From positions 70,530 through 134,529 of the forward strand of contig LSRX01000420.1 in assembly GCA_001939145.1 (NCBI GenBank): a stretch of DNA of 64,000 nucleotides. Reading direction: 5' to 3'. Below the pieces are notes generated by a model. It was not told the origin of the DNA. It saw only the letters and a program-made list of their open reading frames with translations, and ran no database searches. This document shows positions 39,891 through 50,370 of this stretch, in pieces. Numbering within the stretch: position 1 is the first letter of the stretch; every line of letters starts with the position of its first letter. The position numbers were made by a program, and so were the translations under genes. This stretch comes from Symbiodinium microadriaticum (lineage: Eukaryota > Sar > Dinophyceae > Suessiales > Symbiodiniaceae).

Positions 39891-40492
39891 GGATCCCTAG
39901 TTTGATTCAATTTATGTTCATTAAAGTCAGGGATATTGGAAGTCGGTGCATCCTGATTCAACAGGTACGTATCTTTCGGCGACTTCCATGCGCACTTGGT
40001 GCCCGGCCCAAGTAGGAACTTTGGGATCACATTACACCTCACGGCTTTGGGTGCCATCAAAAACTCGGTTCGGGACTTCGGATGTAGAGTTTAGGGTAAT
40101 TCGTGGTTGTAGATATTAATAAGAGGCCTGCGACTCCGTTCGACAGTGCAGATGTCCAAGACTGGTCATGTTTGTTCATTCCTGCAACCCTGGACCCAGA
40201 ACCCCAAAACCCCCAACCACAAACCCCAAGCCCTGAACCCTAAACCCTAACTCCCTCCTTGAGGCAATTCGCTCAGGGTTCTTTCAGGCCCTGATTTGAC
40301 CATGCTGCTTGCCTACCGAGTATAGGTATTGGGTTCAGCTCATGCATCCACCGCGGAGGTATAGGGTTTAGGGTTTATAGGGTCTGGGGTTTATAGGGTT
40401 TAGGGTTTAGGGGAGATGGGAGCAGCTCCAACCTGCTGAGAATTCCTCCGCCAGAGTAGCCCTGACCAGTGAATTTTAAACGCGTGTCGTTT

Positions 40493-40604
40493 CCCTAAGG
40501 GTCCAAGTGCCTAATAGTCATATGCTGTCCTAGTACTCTCCCATCTAACCTAGATGACTACTATCCGTAACCAGAGTACCTAATTATTGGGTCCTTTGGA
40601 CCCT
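40493..40604 (+). mobile_element. MITE-like element, family M3b
   Basis: CCCTAAGGGTCCAAGTGCC to TTATTGGGTCCTTTGGACCC; shares ACTACTATCCGTAACCAGAG with 49001. Confidence 0.65.
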
Positions 40605-40882
40605 AATACGGGTATGATCATAAGCTGTCGACCAGTCTTCTGCTACTGTCGCGACGACTTCTATCATTGGTATCTTTTATCGGTTTTGGGTTTAGGGTTT
40701 AGGCTTCAGCAAAGTATGCTACACTTCCATATATGTGGGATTCGTACATCCTCTCGAAGATCGACGCAATGAGGTGTAGGGTTTAGGGTTCCTTGTGGTC
40801 TGTGCGCTTGGGAACAAGACTTGCAAAGGACTGCAAGACTATCCGGTGCCAAGAGTTGCCTGTTCGGAGTTCAGGTTTTCAG

Positions 40883-40958
40883 GTGATTCCCTGAAAAAAC
40901 CCGAGACAGCTACTGTGTCCATCAGCCAATCCCCCTTTGACGAATGGACCTCGCAACC
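40883..40958 (+). CDS. possible exon
   Basis: After GGTTTTCAG the frame gives DSLKKPETATVSISQSPFDE and WTSQ, 2 bases over before GTAAGG at 40959. An alternative uses CAG|GTGATT at 40883 as the donor of an upstream exon (SLWSVRLGTRLAKDCKTIRC, 40788-40882). Confidence 0.4.
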
Positions 40959-41087
40959 GTAAGGCCGTACACTCACCCTGAACAGCACGTTTTTTCTTCA
41001 GCAGCAGTTTGATGCCCCTTTGCATGCTGCTTGAACTTCAGGGTCCCTGTTAGGGGAGTGTAGGAAGGGTCTGGGGGTTAGGGGGTG

Positions 41088-41184
41088 TAATATAAAAGCC
41101 TCATGTTTATTCCCTAGGATTCCTTACTATAGCTAAATTACCAAGGAGCCCAAATAGTCCTATTCTAAGCATTCAGGCCTGTAA
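41088..41184 (+). mobile_element. MITE-like element, family M2, diverged
   Basis: GATTCCTTACTATAGCTAAA, CCTATTCTAAGCATTCAGGC match the family order. Confidence 0.45.
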
Positions 41185-41399
41185 CCTTTAGAGTCGGACT
41201 TGGTTCGAATGATCCGACAGAGATAAACGCATGCAGACGACTCTTGACGCTGTTGGTCCATGGTTTACAAGCTGCTTCGCGCAGGCATTTTGATGCTCGG
41301 ACGATAGCGAATTGTGAAGAGCCTGTAAACGGAAGTCTCAAGCGTGGGAGACCCAAACATCGAATCCCACATGGTAGGGTCTTTATTGTTCTTCACTAG
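41185..41399 (+). CDS. probable exon, unknown
   Basis: Open for over 70 codons to TAG at 41397: GLGSNDPTEINACRRLLTLL, ASRRHFDARTIANCEEPV. No repeat residues and no ATG, so an exon. The minus ORF at 41165-41356 is its likely shadow. Confidence 0.4.
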
Positions 41400-41899
41400 A
41401 TACGTTTTTAAGGCCCCCCCGACTTTCTGAAACACTCAACTCGTTGCCAGCCTTCCTATGCACTGTCATCTGCAAGCCATACCCTCAGCCCGAAACCTTA
41501 AACCCCTAAACCCCAAGCCCTAAACTCCCTAAACTCTAACCCTGAGTCCCTGGGTCCTAAGCCCTAAACTCAAGCGACGCCGGAAGTCAAGTTGCAACTT
41601 CACGAAGCTGTCCGTCGCCCCAGATTCGAGAACCCCAAACCGCGGGCTTTGTAATTCCCTGGACCCAACCCACGCCCCACCAAAGAAACAAACAAAACAA
41701 AGACTAAACCCCTATAGCTCCCTTAGTAAGCTAGTCGCCCTCCAACTCTAAACACCAACATCCGGCGTCACCCTAAGCCCTTAAACCCTAAACTTCAAAC
41801 CCTGAACACCAACATCCGGCGACACGGGTCCTGTGCGGTCGTTGCCTTTGTGCTCACCGGCAGCTCAGTGGCAAAGTTGCACCTCTCAGCTTCCCAAGC

Positions 41900-42090
41900 A
41901 GGGTTTAGGGTTGAGGGGTTTAGGGTTTAGGGTTCAGGGTTCAGGGGTTTAGGGTTTAGGGTTTAGGGGTTTGGGGGTTTAGGGAAGGTTGGTTTGGGGG
42001 TTTAGGGATTTAGGGGTTTAGGGGTTTTGGGTTCAGGGTGCAGGGGTTTAGGGGTTCAGAGGTTAGGGTTCAGGGTTCAGGGTCTAGTGA
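41900..42090. repeat. interstitial TTTAGGG block
   Basis: GGGTTTAGGG/GGTTCAGGG units over nearly 200 bp. Confidence 0.9.
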
Positions 42091-42699
42091 ATCAGAAAGC
42101 CGTGCTTAACATACGAGCCTTCATAATGAGAACTGGGTTTTCGGTTCCTTTTTACTAGTACACCCAGGGAGGGACTGTCATGGGACCTCAGAATCAGAAC
42201 AGGGTGTTGGGGTGTACACAGTCAGACTAATGTTGGGGTAGTATTTGAGTAGTTTTCTAAATTAGGGTCCCCGTTTAGGGTCCTTTTTATAAGGGTGCCG
42301 TAGTATATTCGGAACCTAAAAGGGGACCCTACTCATATTCGTAATCTCCTCGACCCCCCAGATTGGGCTGAGGGGTCAGGGGGGTTTTCTTCGGAATCTT
42401 GCAGTTGGATCGAGCCTTTAAGGCTCTAGGCTTGCTCGTTTTCTGCTGAACCCCTGGACCCCGAAAGCCCCAACCTTCGGGGCCGAAAGTCGAATCTCTC
42501 AACCCAAAACTCCTCAAGGCCCTCAACCCCTTAGCCTTTCAATTCAGCCCTGAAAGCTACACTACACTTTTCCCAGTTTTCGGGAAAGCCTGACAAGACT
42601 CTCGACGGAACTTTCAGCAAAAGAGTTTGTTTAGCTCCTTCAACGGTGCTCGAGCCGTGAAGAAGCGTGCTTCAGATAGGTAAGCCATGCGAATGTAAG

Positions 42700-43005
42700 A
42701 CCTTAGCCCTTAGCACTGAAACCCTAAGCCCTAAACCCTAAGCCCTAAACCCTAAACCCTAAACCCAAACCCCTTAACCCCCAACCCCCTAAACCGTAAA
42801 CTCCTAAACCCCTAAACCCCTAAGCCCCTAAGCCCAAAAGCCCTACTACACGCCTAAACCTCGAAGCCGCCGAGGCCTTAAAGCCCTGAACCCGAAACCC
42901 TAAAAACCCAAATCCTAAGCCCTAAAGCCCTAAGCCCTAAACTCCTAAACCCTAAACCCCTTAACCCTAAGCCCGAAGCCCAAACGCCCTACTACACGCT
43001 GAATC
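42700..43005. repeat. large interstitial CCCTAAA block
   Basis: 300 bp of CCCTAAA, CCCTAAG and CCCCTAAA units, with ACGCCCTACTACACGC repeated at 42838 and 42981. Confidence 0.9.
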
Positions 43006-43132
43006 CTCGGTAGTATTAGGGAGGCCCCTTAAAGGGGTTATGGCTCTCTTAAGACGGACCTTATTGAGAGGGTCTATATCCCCCAGGGTCCCCCTAATCC
43101 TACCTCCTATCTAAACCCGAAACCGCCGAGGC

Positions 43133-43240
43133 ATGGCCTCGATCGGCGCGAGGACTCGCATCGAGCACCGGGGCTTCCTCAGCAACGAGAACGCCAGCAA
43201 TGCGAGCAGTCGGGGGGCCTTGGGGGTTTTGAGGGTTTAG
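43133..43240 (+). CDS. possible first exon
   Basis: ATG then ASIGARTRIEHRGFLSNENA and SNASSRG with almost every third base G/C, before running into TTTAGGG repeat and TAG at 43238. Could be the 5' exon of the PH-like gene F, but no phase proof. One N at 43259 follows. Confidence 0.45.
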   Translation: MASIGARTRIEHRGFLSNENASNASSRGALGVLRV

Positions 43241-43669
43241 GGGTTTGAGGGGTTTTTANGGGTAGGGTGTGGGGTTAAGCGCTTTTTGGTTTGGGGTCTA
43301 TAGGGCTTGGGGGGGGGCTGTTAGTGAGAATCTTCGGGCGTTAACGGCTGGGGAGGGGCGGGAGTCGGGTTTCATACGGCTTCCCCTGAGGCTCCCTATA
43401 AGGACTCCTATATAAAGGCCCTCGGACCCAAAGACCATGCTATTTAAGGCTTTTGGGCTATTTTGAGCCTTAGGGTTCATGATTATTTCATGATTATAAC
43501 TATAGCATGAAAGAGCCCCAACCCTATTCTGATTACGAAGGCCTCTACATTATACGGGTTCACTGCTTGGCCGGGAAGGGTTTTCGTTGAAAGGTTTCTG
43601 CTTCGGATCTAAAGTGGTTTGGGGCTTACGATAAGTCCCCGGCTTTATGGGTTTGGGTTGGCCAGGGCA

Positions 43670-43766
43670 CCCTAAGGGTTCAAAGGACCCAAGAATTAGG
43701 CACTTTGGTTATAGTAGCTATCTAGGTTAATATTTGGGAGAGTATATGATTATTAGGCCCTTAGGG
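43670..43766 (-). mobile_element. MITE-like element, family M3b
   Basis: CCTAAGGGTTCAAAGGACCC to GATTATTAGGCCCTTAGGG, inverted relative to 40493. Confidence 0.6.
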
Positions 43767-43987
43767 GTATTGGGCTGGGCTTGCGGTCGAGTTTGAGTTC
43801 AGGAAACGCGCAGGTTCAACATGGCTTTCGTGCAGAATCCTTAGAAATTGGACAAGGGCATCTGTTGGGTGTGCAGTAGCCAGTTGCCCTAGCTTGCAGG
43901 AGCCTCCATGAGTTCCGGAACCCTAATATCACCGTTTTGGGCTTCACGAAAGGACGCAAAATCGGATCCTTTGTGTTTTGCTTGCAG

Positions 43988-44056
43988 GATTGGTGGCTAG
44001 AGCTACAGTTGTTTCATGTTCAAAGGGGTCTCGTCGCACGGATTTCAAGTTTTCAG
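43988..44056 (+). CDS. exon, phase 0-0 (possible gene F member)
   Basis: Strong acceptor (CTTTGTGTTTTGCTTGCAG|G), 23 codons DWWLELQLFHVQRGLVARIS SFQ, donor GTGGTT at 44057. Splice signals are excellent; the antisense ORF here is a shadow. Confidence 0.55.
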
Positions 44057-44124
44057 GTGGTTCACTTAGGGGTTTTAGATTAGGGTGCTTCGGAGGCGCC
44101 GGGTATAGTTGATCATGTGAATTT

Positions 44125-44244
44125 TGCCTATAGTCTCCATACTCCATTGTAGTTCCTCTGTTGAACTGTTGGGTTTAACCAATTTTATATTAAGGATCCT
44201 AAAAGGTAACCCCCAAAAGGAACTACACGGGGGACTATAGGCGG
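44125..44244 (+). mobile_element. MITE-like palindrome, family M4
   Basis: GCCTATAGTCTCCATACTCC to ACACGGGGGACTATAGGC, core GGATCCTAAAAGGTAACCCC. Confidence 0.6.
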
Positions 44245-44507
44245 GTCTCAAAAGCCAACACTATTGGTCCCAAGTAGTAATTATATGTTTAGGGTTTTAG
44301 GGTTTAGGGCTTTTGGGGTGTAGGGTTTAGGGACATCCACGCGGGATAGTGTTGCTTTTCCTTACCAAAACTGGTGCTAAATGGACACTAAAGCTTTGAG
44401 TTTCGTAGTGCTGGGCCCCATACAAGACCCGCCGCGACCCTAGTCCCCAAACGAAGCTAGACATGCTGGACCCTGGTGTGGCTACTTGACCCGATTCCCT
44501 TGCACAG

Positions 44508-44627
44508 GACAAACACAGAGATCTTGTCATCACAGTCCCTGGACAGAGAGAGGCCTCAAGATCATGCCTACCACCTATTCCTGATCCCCCAAACATTCAA
44601 AAAACAACATCCCCTACCAGACCCTAA
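44508..44627 (+). CDS. exon-like segment
   Basis: Acceptor ATTCCCTTGCACAG|G, then DKHRDLVITVPGQREASRS and a Pro-rich stretch to TAA at 44625. Start phase 0 matches 44056. Its donor is not clear. Confidence 0.4.
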   Translation, partial: DKHRDLVITVPGQREASRSCLPPIPDPPNIQKTTSPTRP

Positions 44628-44633
44628 TCCCAG

Positions 44634-44731
44634 GCGCGGAGTACGGCCCTCGACCTTACTTTGTGCTTCGCGACGGAGTGCTTCGGATCCGGACGGGTCC
44701 GCTGCTTTGCATGCGTTTTGCATGGGTCCAG
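44634..44731 (+). CDS. Gene F exon, PH-domain N part
   Basis: Start phase 2 after TAATCCCAG|G, then AEYGPRPYFVLRDGVLRIRT and GPLLCMRFAWVQ, phase 0 end before GTGCAC at 44732. PYFVLRDGVL is the typical second-strand signature of pleckstrin-homology domains (usually K-R-x-F-V-L-x-x-x-x-L). PH domains bind phosphoinositides or proteins at membranes. The remaining strands should lie in later exons. Confidence 0.5.
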
Positions 44732-44879
44732 GTGCACCGTGACGCGGTCTTTCAGTGATATAATATAAGGGATTGTGTATGCATGTGACAAGAGTTTGAG
44801 AGTGTTGTCGGGTTTTTGATTTTGAGCGTTAGGACTTACTTTGCAGCCATTTCCAGGAGCAATAGCAACTGCAGCCACG

Positions 44880-45030
44880 TCATCAACAGCATCATCATCA
44901 TCATCATGAACTGCATCAATGTCATCATCTGCGACAACATCAGTAGCAACAGCAGCAAGGGCGATAACGACAGTCATGACGGCAGCAGCAACAACAACGG
45001 CACTGCACCAACAGCAACAACAGCGGTCTT
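44880..45030. repeat. ATC / CAACAG trinucleotide repeats
   Basis: Interrupted CATCAT and AGCAACAGC repeats; ORFs with poly-Asp/Asn/Cys are artefacts. Confidence 0.8.
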
Positions 45031-45340
45031 GATGTTAACTTTGGTAGTCCTCGTTGCAGCGTCGATTCGGAAGACTTAGCGCCAGACCTCAGAGTCGTCC
45101 CTTCCTTAAACCTGGCAGCCTGAGCCTCAAACTTCAACTCAAATCCTCAAAGCTGGCCCCTGACTCCCCGTCAAACAGCTTATAGACCCGGGCCTTGGCA
45201 TCTTATCACACCCTATAGGCACAAGGGTTTATAGGATTTCGTCCTAAGGCTTATAAGGGCGCCAGGGGGCGGTATGGTGTTATAAGTTATAAACTCCTTG
45301 AGTCCCTATAAACTCTTTGAGTCCCCAGGCTTATTAGAAG

Positions 45341-45388
45341 AAAGCGCTGAGGGCGGAGACTTACCCAATCTGTGCAGTTGGTTCTAAG
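45341..45388 (+). CDS. possible Gene F exon (48 bp)
   Basis: Between TTATTAGAAG and GTAGCG: KALRAETYPICAVGSK, phase 0-0, so it can follow 44731. Confidence 0.35.
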
Positions 45389-45628
45389 GTAGCGATTTGT
45401 TTCCGGTTGCCACTGTCACTTGGAGTATACCACAGTAAGGCCACAAAACAATCCCGCGGTGCCAGCAGTTTTTGTGTTTTAGAATTGCTGTAGACCATAG
45501 AACCCCGATAGACTCGGTTCTCTTTCTCGAGGTGCCTGAATGATTTTGATCCTTATTATTATCTTATTATCCCCTTAGCTTTCAAGTTAAGGGGGCCTAT
45601 GATCTCTAGACTCCAATCAGGGGTCCAC

Positions 45629-45694
45629 ATGACGCATGAGCATGAGGGCCCGGAGAATTCGGCAGTCGTGATTGACTTCAACTGTTTGCTATAG
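45629..45694 (+). CDS. short ORF or exon
   Basis: MTHEHEGPENSAVVIDFNCLL-type ORF (21 codons, TAG) after CCAATCAG; coding-like but very short. Confidence 0.25.
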   Translation: MTHEHEGPENSAVVIDFNCLL

Positions 45695-45745
45695 CTCCCC
45701 ATTGAGGCAACCCTAAACCCGAAACCCTAGCCAATTAAATACCTT

Positions 45746-45835
45746 CCCATACGCTCCATGGTACTTTTTTTTTGTGGTTTACATTTTGAATCCTATAAGG
45801 TACCGCCCAAAAGGAACTACAATGGAGCCTATGGG
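45746..45835 (+). mobile_element. MITE-like palindrome, family M4
   Basis: CCCATACGCTCCATGGTACT to AACTACAATGGAGCCTATGGG, core TGAATCCTATAAGGTACCGC as in 22865. Confidence 0.65.
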
Positions 45836-46028
45836 TTAACACGAACCCACGCACTGTGAAACAGCGCCGTCATCTTGCAAGGCTGAGGAGTCTTTAACCC
45901 CGGTCTAGGGTTTTGGGTCTTGGGATTTAATTATAAGGGTTTAGGTTTTAGGGTTTAGGGCTTAAGCTTGAAAGTTTAGGGTTTTGGGTTTAAGGTGTAC
46001 TTAGGGTTTAGGATGTAGGGTGCACCTC

Positions 46029-46106
46029 ATGGCGCGGCCCAGGAAAGGCACCGACCTTGGAGCGTTGCACGTGGCGGCCAGTGGCACGCAGCTGACGCCA
46101 CTTTGA
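46029..46106 (+). CDS. 25-residue ORF with ATG
   Basis: MARPRKGTDLGALHVAASGT then QLTPL and TGA; GC3 very high. GALHVAASG recalls the ankyrin core (ALHxAA) but is too short to claim. Confidence 0.3.
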   Translation: MARPRKGTDLGALHVAASGTQLTPL

Positions 46107-46292
46107 TGGCAGCAGAGGTTTAGGGCTTAGGGCCGAAAGGGCTTTGCTTTTAGAGTTTTGTGGGTTTAGGGTTTTGGGCCTTTGAGTCTTGGGATTTCTA
46201 GAGTTTTGGAGCTTGGGGCTTAGAGTCTTGGGACGGTCAGGATTGTGGGTTTTGTGATTTAGGATCTTTAGGTGGATGTTTCGAATCTACTG

Positions 46293-46328
46293 TTTTTTTG
46301 GGGGGGGGGGGGTTTTGGGGGGGGGGGG
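46293..46328. repeat. G14-T4-G12 run
   Basis: Two long G runs separated by TTTT; a strong candidate for G-quadruplex formation and for sequencing error. Confidence 0.8.
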
Positions 46329-46460
46329 TTAGAGTATTCGGTTTTGTGGGGGTCACTGTGATGGCAACAGGAAGAATGCTTCGTTTGATCATAGAGGGTT
46401 TGCCGCTGGGTGCTGCCTGTTTCTTGTGATAGGGTTATATGAGGGACATCCTGTAGGGTG

Positions 46461-46573
46461 TTAAAGCTGTTAAACAAGGATTTACAGGGCTTGGTCATGT
46501 GTCATCGGTTCGTACAGGATTCTATATGGGTTGGATGCAGTGGATTGGATGAAGTCGGTTTACTGCAAAAATC
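46461..46573 (+). CDS. probable exon
   Basis: LKLLNKDLQGLVMCHRFVQD, SIWVGCSGLDEVGLLQKS then a GTAAGC donor at 46574; the frame stays open to TGA at 46641. Confidence 0.4.
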
Positions 46574-46705
46574 GGTAAGCTTTAGCCGAAAGAAGTTGTA
46601 CGTGCCTATGTGCGAGAGTTTGACCAGAGCTGTGGAACTCTGAAGCCAGTATATAGACCTACAGACGAACACCCGAGCCAACCCTAACTATAATGTACTG
46701 TACCA

Positions 46706-46795
46706 GACTGTACTATACTATACTATATACTATACTATACTATACTATACTATGCTATACTATGCTGTACTATACTATACTATACTATACTAACC
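46706..46795. repeat. TATAC pentanucleotide repeat
   Basis: (CTATA)n, complement of the array at 26860. Confidence 0.9.
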
Positions 46796-46803
46796 CTGCG
46801 CGT

Positions 46804-47226
46804 CAACCGCCTCGTTTACTAGGGCGGTTTCATTTTTGTCGCAACCGCCTCGTTTTACTAGACGGAGCCAGAAGATGCTCGGTTTGGGGGAGAATGGAAA
46901 TGAATTTTGAAATGTTTTTTGAGGGGTTTTGGCTGTGTTTCACTGATTTTCGCCCGGGCGCGAAGTAGCGTGACTTTGGCGTGATTCTGGCGTGACACTG
47001 CTCTTAGTTTAGAGAGCAACCGCCCCATTTTACTCGTGACTCTGGCGTGACTCCTGCGTGACGCCGGCATAAACCAGAGGCTAGCACCTCGGAGATGCTT
47101 CAAAAAACAATCCAAATCAACAGATTTCGTGCCATGGAAACTAAGTCTCAAAAATGGGCTCGCAACACCCCTGTGTCACAACCGCCTGGTTTACCATGAA
47201 GGTTTTGAACCGCCTCGTTTTCTGCG
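46804..47226. repeat. five dispersed CAACCGCCTCGTTTTACTAG motifs
   Basis: Copies at 46804, 46842, 47017, 47179 and 47207, all on +, 29-176 bp apart, with a TGGCGTGACTC direct repeat between (46965-47075). A 97-codon minus ORF (46858-47151) covers the stretch. Confidence 0.7.
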
Positions 47227-47247
47227 ACTGTTGGACGAGCAGGGTAA

Positions 47248-47301
47248 TACTAATACTAATACTAATACTAATACTAATACTAATACTAATACTAATACTA
47301 T
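47248..47301. repeat. TACTAA hexanucleotide repeat
   Basis: Nine TACTAA units up to the gap. Confidence 0.95.
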
Positions 47302-47367
47302 NNNNNNNNNNNNNNNNNNNNNNNNNNNNNNNNNNNNNNNNNNNNNNNNNNNNNNNNNNNNNNNNNN
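47302..47367. other. assembly gap (66 N)
   Basis: N run between TACTAA repeats and TATAC repeats. Confidence 1.
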
Positions 47368-47487
47368 ATACTATACTATACTATACTATACTATACTATC
47401 CTATGCTATACTATACTATACTATACTATACTATACTATACGACTATACTATGCTATGCTATGCTTTATTATACTATATACTATACC
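47368..47487. repeat. TATAC pentanucleotide repeat
   Basis: Continuous (TATAC)n with a few variants, right side of the gap. Confidence 0.95.
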
Positions 47488-47597
47488 CTAAACCCACTGG
47501 GATTCCTTGCAACCGCAAACCGCGAGGTTTCTTGGGCGGCTCGTTGGGTTTAGGGCTCTGGGGCTCAGGGTTTTCATAAGTTTTGAGGTTGGGGTGG

Positions 47598-47727
47598 TGC
47601 AAAAAAAGGGAGTTTCTAGCTTAGTTAGGCTAGAAATAATAATAGTATAGTATAGTAATAATGCCAAAAAAAGGGAGTTTCTAGCTTAGTTAGGGTAGAA
47701 ATAATAATAGTATAGTATAGTAATAAT
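47598..47727 (+). repeat. 64-bp tandem duplication
   Basis: Two copies of GGGAGTTTCTAGCTTAGTTA plus an AATAATAATAGTATAGTATAG tail. Confidence 0.9.
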
Positions 47728-48289
47728 ACTAGAAAAGTAATAGTAATGGTAATAATACGAACAATGATGCGCTGAAGCCTTGTCGAGGCTGACGGAGAAC
47801 ATGCTGCGGATGCCTGGCCTTGAAAGTTGTAGGGTTTAGGGTTTAGGTTGTAGCTGCCCTCCTTGAGCTCCAAGCCTATAAAAAATGCATTTCAAGAGTT
47901 GCGGGATTCCCGAATCTCAAGATTCTCCTAAAGCCCTAAACTTGATACATGCAGCCAATTTGGCAATCGGAGGTTGCCACTTTGCCGAGTTTGAAAACGG
48001 ATACCATGTCCTATAGATCCAGCTGCCTCAACAAGAAGTTACTAGTCATATGCAGCCTTTCGACTGCCTGCAGCATGTAACGCCGTAACCCCAAAACCCT
48101 AAGCCCTTGAACCCTATAAACCCTAAACCCGAAGCCCCTGAACCCTAAAGCCTGTCAAAACGCAGCAAAAGATCGCATCCAATCCTAGTGAACACGCACG
48201 AAAGCAGCAAGTAGACGACTTTTGGGTACAGTTTCAACCTCTTGAGGTTATTATGTTCTGTATATATTCCCAAAGGTTAACCTGTACGG

Positions 48290-48425
48290 TTCCCCTAGGA
48301 TACTGGCCCCTAGACCTTAAACCCCAAACTCGTAAACCCTGAACCCCTAAACTCTAGAACCTAAACCCCTAAGCCTAAACCCTGAAACCTAAACCCCTAA
48401 ACCCTAAACCCTTGAACCCCGCAGA
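48290..48425. repeat. interstitial CCCTAAA block
   Basis: CCCTAAA/CCCTGAA units. Confidence 0.85.
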
Positions 48426-48639
48426 ACTACTGTTCAAGGACCCAAAAACTACAACAAGTTCCAAGGTTGTCGGCTCATTCTTTACCGGTCTGCGGGTCTG
48501 TGGGCGGTGGCAGATCTGGACTTTCTACCGGTTTAGGGCTTAGGGTTTTACACGAGCCTGGAGCGGGTCTAATGGCTGATGCTGAAGATACCCTAAACCC
48601 TAAACCGGAGAAGCGTGGCGAGGTGAGCTCTCGAGGCTC

Positions 48640-48830
48640 TCAGATGTGCGAAGGATTGCTGCCAGCGCAAGACGAGAGCGAAGGCCGCATTTCTGGAGAA
48701 CAGCAGCTCGAGAAGCGGGCGAGCTGCTTCAGATGGTTCGTCGAGGCTCACACATCCAGGCCCGCACGTCGCGCGGGCCCGCCTGTTCTGTGGACGCGGT
48801 TCGGGGGCGAAGCCCTAACCCTATAAGGGT
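48640..48830 (+). CDS. GC-rich exon, frame unresolved
   Basis: All three + frames are open: after GCTCTCAG one gives MCEGLLPAQDESEGRISGEQ, a second RCAKDCCQRKTRAKAAFLEN, a third LSRLSDVRRIAASARRERRP. Very likely exonic, but the frame is unknown. Confidence 0.4.
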
Positions 48831-49000
48831 CCAAGTACCCGTCACCTGGAGACTGCCTGGGCGGCCTTTAGCGTCAGCTACAGAACGCTCCACAGAAGGC
48901 TGCAACTCTTCAAGGATAGATGGAGCCATCTGGCAACTGATGAGATACTGGAGAGAGCCAAACACGAAGAAGGAATGTCAGACGTCAACCGGCGGGAATA

Positions 49001-49100
49001 ATCCTATACTCTCCCAAATAGTGCTCTCCCACATAGTAATCTACATAACTACTATCCGAAACCTAAGTACCTAATTATTGGGTCCTTCGGCCCCTTAGGG
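49001..49100 (+). mobile_element. MITE-like element, family M3b
   Basis: ATACTCTCCCAAATAGTGCT to TTATTGGGTCCTTCGGCCCC, similar order to 40493. Confidence 0.6.
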
Positions 49101-49149
49101 TAACTCTGGTTCTGATGACCTTCCGGGTGACTCAGAGTGGGCGAAGTGG

Positions 49150-49359
49150 ATGTTCGCAGTGCCTGTGGTTGGAGGCATTTGTCGATGTTGTTCAGTCTTC
49201 AGTATCACCCTACTTGCCTATGTTAGGCAAGCCGGCTCCAAAAGATCCGCTATCGTAGATAAACGCTACAATCGCAATCAATTCCTTAACCCTGATCCCT
49301 CGGTAGATCTTGATGCCCTGATCCTCAGCCCCGACTGCCCCCCATCCGCAGCACCCTGA
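49150..49359 (+). CDS. 69-residue ORF with hydrophobic N-terminus
   Basis: ATG then FAVPVVGGICRCCSVFSITL, a possible membrane or signal segment, followed by KRSAIVDKRYNRNQFL and TGA. Another frame (about 49106-49257) is also open, so confidence is limited. Confidence 0.35.
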   Translation: MFAVPVVGGICRCCSVFSITLLAYVRQAGSKRSAIVDKRYNRNQFLNPDPSVDLDALILSPDCPPSAAP

Positions 49360-49440
49360 AATAGGGTTTAGGGTTCAGGGGTTTAGGGGTTTAGGGGTTA
49401 GGGGTTAGGGTTTAGGAAGCCTGAGCTGCAATTCAGGATC
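49360..49440. repeat. TTTAGGG block
   Basis: Eight or so GGGTTTAGGG units. Confidence 0.85.
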
Positions 49441-49639
49441 GAGTGCCGCGCCCCCTTTGAGCAAGGGCCGCCCGGCAAGGATGAGGAAGGAGGGCTGTAG
49501 GCATTCGTAGGGTTGGGTTTAACTAAACCATGAACCCTAAGCCCTTTATCTATAAACTCTGAACCCTTGATAAGTTCTAAACCCTTCATAGCCTCAAAAC
49601 CCTTATAAGTCTATTTATTATATATTTGAGGAAGACAAT

Positions 49640-49890
49640 CCCTAAACGCTATAAACCCTTACTACCCTCAACCCTGAACGCTAAACCCTAGACCCTAAAC
49701 CCTAAACCCTATAAACCCTAAACCCTAAACCCTGAACCCTAGGCCTAAACCCCGAACCCTTTAAAAGAAGGTTGAGACTTCGGGGCCTTCGACCTTTCAG
49801 CGCGTTTTGGGGGAAGGGTTTAGGGTTTATAGGGTTTAGGATGTATAGGGGTTTATGGGGTTTAGGGTTTATAGGGGTTTAGGGTACAGC
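49640..49890. repeat. telomere-like blocks facing each other
   Basis: CCCTAAA to 49760, TTTAGGG from 49815. Confidence 0.85.
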
Positions 49891-49914
49891 GTTTAGGGGG
49901 CTTCGGGTTCTACT

Positions 49915-50028
49915 ATGCCTGATATTGCTAGGAGCCTGTGGGCGCAGTTGTGTCTGGAGTTCCGAATCTCGAGTCCCCTGGACCAGAATCTTAGAGCTAC
50001 GACTATAGGGGCCTCACCATTAGTTTAG
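49915..50028 (+). CDS. 37-residue ORF or first exon
   Basis: MPDIARSLWAQLCLEFRISS then PLDQNLRATTI, TAG at 50026. GC3-rich and helix-like. Confidence 0.4.
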   Translation: MPDIARSLWAQLCLEFRISSPLDQNLRATTIGASPLV

Positions 50029-50185
50029 GGCTTAGAGAATAGGATTTTGCGGAATATTAAAGTCCATTAATGTTCGAGAAGCCAATGTACTATCAGGCTC
50101 ATATGGGTAGTTCTCTAAATGAGAATCCCTTTTAAGATACTTCTTGCAAGGACCTCATAAGGTCTTGAGTAGTTTCTTCCTTCAG

Positions 50186-50370
50186 CTGCGGGCCTCGCAG
50201 CATGTGACATTGGCATTAATCTGAAAATGAGCAAATTATACTTCAGAGAACCTCAGAACAAATCAGATAGCATCAGAATCATTCCGACAACCTGGGGACA
50301 GAGTGCTCAGAATTCCGGTATGGCGATGAGGTACTCAAGGCTCTGTGTGTCTTTCGTTTGTCGTGAATGA
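50186..50370 (+). CDS. probable terminal exon
   Basis: Good acceptor (GTAGTTTCTTCCTTCAG), start phase 2, then AGLAACDIGINLKMSKLYFR, EPQNKSDSIRIIPTTWGQSA and on to TGA at 50368, 60 codons. No family recognised. The minus ORFs are shadows. A second + frame downstream (50345-50527) is open but weaker. Confidence 0.5.

Noticed and set aside
46858..47151. 97-codon minus-strand ORF as a firm gene
   Set aside because: No splice or start support and it overlies direct repeats; kept only as a possibility in the motif-array finding.
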